A stretch of DNA of 8,262 bases from an uncultured Myxococcales bacterium (GTDB lineage Bacteria; Myxococcota_A; UBA9042). Both the position numbers and the translations under genes were made by a program. Under the pieces are notes generated by a model that was not told the DNA's origin, did no database searches, and saw nothing but the letters and a program-made list of their open reading frames with translations. The stretch spans positions 1 through 8,262 of the forward strand of contig CALGHC010000730.1 in NCBI GenBank assembly GCA_937915965.1, read 5' to 3'. Below, piece after piece: positions 6,038 to 8,262 of the stretch (position 1 is its first letter; every line of letters starts with the position of its first letter).

Positions 6038-7057
6038 TCAGCTGTAGTGGGCGGCCGTTCGCACTGCGTCGAGGATTCGGCCCGCATCGGGCAGGTAGGC
6101 GAGCTCAAGGGTATAGGGGAAGGGGGTGTCCCAGCCAGTGACCCGTTGGACGGGCGCCTCGAGAAAGTCGAAGCAGTGCTCGCCCACCAGCGCCGCGATC
6201 TCCGCGGCGTATCCGCAGGTCTGTGGCGCCTCGTTGACGACCACGACCCGACCCGTGCGCCGGCCGCTCTCGACCAAGGTCTCAAGGTCGTAGGGCACCA
6301 GGCTGCGCAGATCGATCAATTCAACGTCGAAGCCTTCCGCAGCGGCGAGCTCAGCGGCGTGGCCGCAGGTGTGCACCATCGCGCCGTAGCTGATGACCGT
6401 AACCGCTGTGCCCTTGCCGCGCAGCGGTCGGACGATCTCGGCCTTGCCGAAGGGGACGCGGTAGGCGCCTTCGGGGACGACCCCCTTTGGGTGCGTACCC
6501 CAGTTCTTGCCGTGATCGGGGCCGCGATAGATGCGCTTGGGCTCGAAGATGATCACCGGGTCGGGGCTGGCGAGCGCCTCGAGCAGCAAACCCTTGGCGT
6601 CGTAGGGGTTCGACGGCGCCACGACGACCAACCCGGCGTGGTGACAGAAGAGCGCCTCGGGCGACTGGCTGTGGTAGTGGCCGCCGCGGATGCCGCCGCC
6701 GAACGGCGTACGGATCACCACTGGGCACGGGTACTCGCCGCCCGAGCGATATCGGTACTTGGCCAGCTCGTTCACGATCTGGTCGTAGGCCGGAAAGATG
6801 AAATCGGAGAACTGGATCTCGGCGATCGGCTTCAGGCCGTAGAGGGCCATGCCGATGGCGGCGCCGATGATCCCGGCCTCGGCCAGCGGCGTGTCGATGA
6901 CGCGGTCCTCGCCAAACCGGTCCTGCAGCCCCACTGTCGCGCGGAATACGCCGCCGAACTTGCCGACGTCCTCGCCAAGGATGACCACGTCGTCATCTGC
7001 GGCCATGGCGAGCTGCAAGGCGTCGTTGACGGCTTGGATGATGTTCATCACGGGCAT
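6038..7057 (-). CDS. bkdA2: Branched-chain 2-oxoacid dehydrogenase E1 component, beta subunit
   Basis: This 339-residue protein pairs with E1 alpha to form the thiamine-diphosphate-dependent decarboxylase that loads branched acyl groups onto E2. Visible motifs in order are GEDVGKFGGVFRAT (28-41), DTPLAEAGIIGAAIGMA (55-71, with the conserved Glu60), QFSDFIFPAYDQIVNELAKY (82-101), TPFGGGIRGGHYHSQSPEA (117-135, with the conserved His129), and VVAPSNPYDAKGLL (145-158). A C-terminal transketolase-type domain starts near 205 and includes LIDLRSLVPYD (247-257) and VNEAPQTCGYAAEI (274-287). The length is normal for the family. The ATG at 7057 has GGAG seven bases upstream; a second ATG three codons later is less well placed. 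It lies 77 bases after E1 alpha, with a large stem-loop in that gap, and 37 bases before E2. Motifs favour the branched-chain family, but pyruvate as substrate cannot be fully excluded. Confidence 0.94.
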   Translation of the reverse strand: MPVMNIIQAVNDALQLAMAADDDVVILGEDVGKFGGVFRATVGLQDRFGEDRVIDTPLAEAGIIGAAIGMALYGLKPIAEIQFSDFIFPAYDQIVNELAKYRYRSGGEYPCPVVIRTPFGGGIRGGHYHSQSPEALFCHHAGLVVVAPSNPYDAKGLLLEALASPDPVIIFEPKRIYRGPDHGKNWGTHPKGVVPEGAYRVPFGKAEIVRPLRGKGTAVTVISYGAMVHTCGHAAELAAAEGFDVELIDLRSLVPYDLETLVESGRRTGRVVVVNEAPQTCGYAAEIAALVGEHCFDFLEAPVQRVTGWDTPFPYTLELAYLPDAGRILDAVRTAAHYS

Positions 7058-7103
7058 CTTCGGTCTCCGGGATTCTTTCCTTGGGGCGTCGCCGCGGATA
7101 TCC

Positions 7104-7135
7104 GACCGCGCCGGGCGCGAGCGCCACCGGCGGTC
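7104..7135 (-). promoter_or_regulatory. 32-base stem-loop between the E1 alpha and E1 beta genes
   Basis: On the minus strand the element reads GACCGC / CGGT / GGCG / CTCG / CGCC / CGGC / GCGGTC. It has an outer 6-bp stem, a 4x4 internal loop and an inner 4-bp stem with a CTCG loop. It begins with the last base of the E1 alpha stop codon. Right after it lies the 10-base palindrome cggatatccg (7095-7104). With no T-run it is unlikely to be a full terminator. It may mark an RNA processing or stability site that tunes E1 alpha against E1 beta. Confidence 0.5.
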
Positions 7136-8256
7136 TAGCGTGGCCGGTAGGCCGACGCGTCCGAGGCGACGTGGGCGCTCAGCGCGGTGCGCTGGCGCAA
7201 GAGCAGGGGCGTGGGCTCGGCAAACACGTCCTCGAACAGGCTATCGAGAGGCGGATGGGCTTTGGCTTCGGCAGCGTTCAAGGCGGCGATGATCCGGTCG
7301 CTGGCCGCCTGGCTGCACGCCTCCTCGCGCGCGTCGTCCCACAGGCCGTTTGCATCCAGCCAGATGCGCAGGCGTCGTAGAGGGTCGCGGGGCCGCCAGA
7401 TCGCCGCTTCATCGGCCGGTTGGTAGGCGGTCGGATCGTCGGAGGTCGAGTGCGCGGCCAGCCGGTAGGTTTTGGCCTCGATCAAGGTTGGCCCCAAGCC
7501 GTTGCGGGCGCGCTCGGCGGCCTCCCGGACCACGCGGATGACGGCGAAGAGGTCATTGCCATCTACCTTGATGCCGGCGATACCGTAGCCCGCGGCTCGG
7601 CTGGCGATGTCCTCGACTGCGGTCGTCTTGTGGTAGGGCGTCGAGATGGCGTAGCGGTTGTTGCGACAGAAGAAGATCGCCGGGGCCTTCCATACTCCCG
7701 CGAAGTTCAACCCGACGTGAAAGTCGCCTTCGCTCGACGTGCCCTCGCCGAAGAAGGCCACCGACACCGTTTGGTCGCCGCGCAGGCGGGCAGCGTAGGC
7801 GCTGCCGACCGCCTGGGGAATCTGGGTGCCGACCGGTGACGAGATCGAGACGATGTTCCAGTCACGACCGGTCCAGTGCACCGGCATCTGGCGCCCCTTG
7901 GCCGGGTCGTCGCAGTTGCCGACCATGTTGTCGACCCAGCGCTGAATAGGCATGCCCCGCCACAGGGCGGTGCCCGGTTCGCGGTATGCCGGGTAGAGCC
8001 AGTCGCTGGGTTCGAGCGCGTAGGTCGTAGCGTAGGAGCAGACCTCTTCGCCGGTACAGGCGAGGTAGAAGCCCAGGCGCCCCTGGCGCTGCATCTTGAT
8101 GAGGCGGTCGTCGTAGACGCGCTGCGCGAGCATCGCCTCATACAGCGCGACGACATCCTCGGGCGGAATCGACGCAACGAATTCAGGGTCGGTTACCGTA
8201 CCGTCCGTCGTGAGGATCTGGACGAGCGGCATGTCGACGCCAGTGGACTCAGTCAT
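7135..8256 (-). CDS. bkdA1: Branched-chain 2-oxoacid dehydrogenase E1 component, alpha subunit
   Basis: This 373-residue protein carries the thiamine diphosphate site of the E1 decarboxylase. Motifs in order are RVYDDRLIKMQRQGRLGFY (46-64), the CTGEEV turn (67-72), YPAYREPGTALWRG (88-101), and VGTQIPQAVGSAYAARLRG (142-160). The TPP/Mg site is FFGEGTSSEGDFH (168-180) closing with RNN (198-200), then YAISTP (202-207). The loop YRLAAHSTSDDPTAY (264-278), with HSTSDD at 269-274, is typical of branched-chain rather than pyruvate E1. The usual GDG of the TPP motif is GEG here (Glu171), a conservative change that keeps the Mg-binding carboxylate. The ATG at 8256 is only six bases from the window edge. 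The visible GGAAGG touches it directly, so a start at Met9 (8232) is also possible. The promoter lies outside the window. It is the first visible gene of the operon. Confidence 0.94.
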   Translation of the reverse strand: MTESTGVDMPLVQILTTDGTVTDPEFVASIPPEDVVALYEAMLAQRVYDDRLIKMQRQGRLGFYLACTGEEVCSYATTYALEPSDWLYPAYREPGTALWRGMPIQRWVDNMVGNCDDPAKGRQMPVHWTGRDWNIVSISSPVGTQIPQAVGSAYAARLRGDQTVSVAFFGEGTSSEGDFHVGLNFAGVWKAPAIFFCRNNRYAISTPYHKTTAVEDIASRAAGYGIAGIKVDGNDLFAVIRVVREAAERARNGLGPTLIEAKTYRLAAHSTSDDPTAYQPADEAAIWRPRDPLRRLRIWLDANGLWDDAREEACSQAASDRIIAALNAAEAKAHPPLDSLFEDVFAEPTPLLLRQRTALSAHVASDASAYRPR

Positions 8257-8262
8257 CCTTCC

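Noticed and set aside
5666..7138. A 490-codon plus-strand open frame opposite the E1 beta and E2 genes
   Set aside because: It is antisense to two genes with unmistakable family motifs. Its translation has no domain character and is rich in Arg, Ala and Gly, as expected from the complement of GC-rich codons.

Overview
The window is a GC-rich stretch of bacterial chromosome. All seven complete genes lie on the minus strand, and only a short gene tail at the left edge reads on the plus strand. Three things suggest a deltaproteobacterium of the Myxococcota type or a near relative: a TPR/PEGA envelope protein paired with a formylglycine-generating-enzyme-like lipoprotein, an ECF sigma / anti-sigma pair whose anti-sigma factor lacks a zinc motif, and a branched-chain 2-oxoacid dehydrogenase cluster. 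This placement is an inference from gene content; there is no rRNA or marker gene to settle it.

In the direction of transcription (right to left) there are three blocks. (1) 8256-4720 holds the branched-chain 2-oxoacid dehydrogenase genes E1 alpha, E1 beta and E2, in the order bkdA1-bkdA2-bkdB. No E3 (dihydrolipoamide dehydrogenase) follows. A 32-base stem-loop starts at the last base of the E1 alpha stop codon, and a GC-rich hairpin lies just after E2. (2) 4596-2860 is a tightly overlapping three-gene unit: an ECF sigma factor, a single-span membrane anti-sigma factor, and a small secreted protein of unknown function. The genes overlap by 8 and 4 bases. Upstream of the sigma gene is a perfect inverted repeat with an AT-rich centre, which may be an operator and promoter. 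The anti-sigma gene begins with three copies of an 18-base repeat, each starting with ATG. (3) 2616-248 is a two-gene unit joined by an ATGA overlap. The first gene encodes a TPR and double-PEGA protein with two membrane segments. The second encodes a lipoprotein with a formylglycine-generating-enzyme fold that has lost both catalytic cysteines and gained a cysteine-rich insert.

The left edge (1-135) holds the Ala/Pro-rich end of a plus-strand gene that converges on block 3. The 112-base gap between them contains a 10-base tandem repeat of seven units.

Block 1 would convert Leu/Ile/Val-derived 2-oxoacids to branched acyl-CoAs, for catabolism or as primers of iso-fatty acids. Block 2 is an envelope-to-nucleus signalling unit: the membrane anti-sigma factor probably holds the sigma factor until an envelope signal arrives. 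Block 3 encodes envelope proteins and could be a target of block 2, but nothing in the sequence proves that link. No tRNA, rRNA, CRISPR array, transposon or phage gene was seen, and no stretch above 300 bases lacks a gene.
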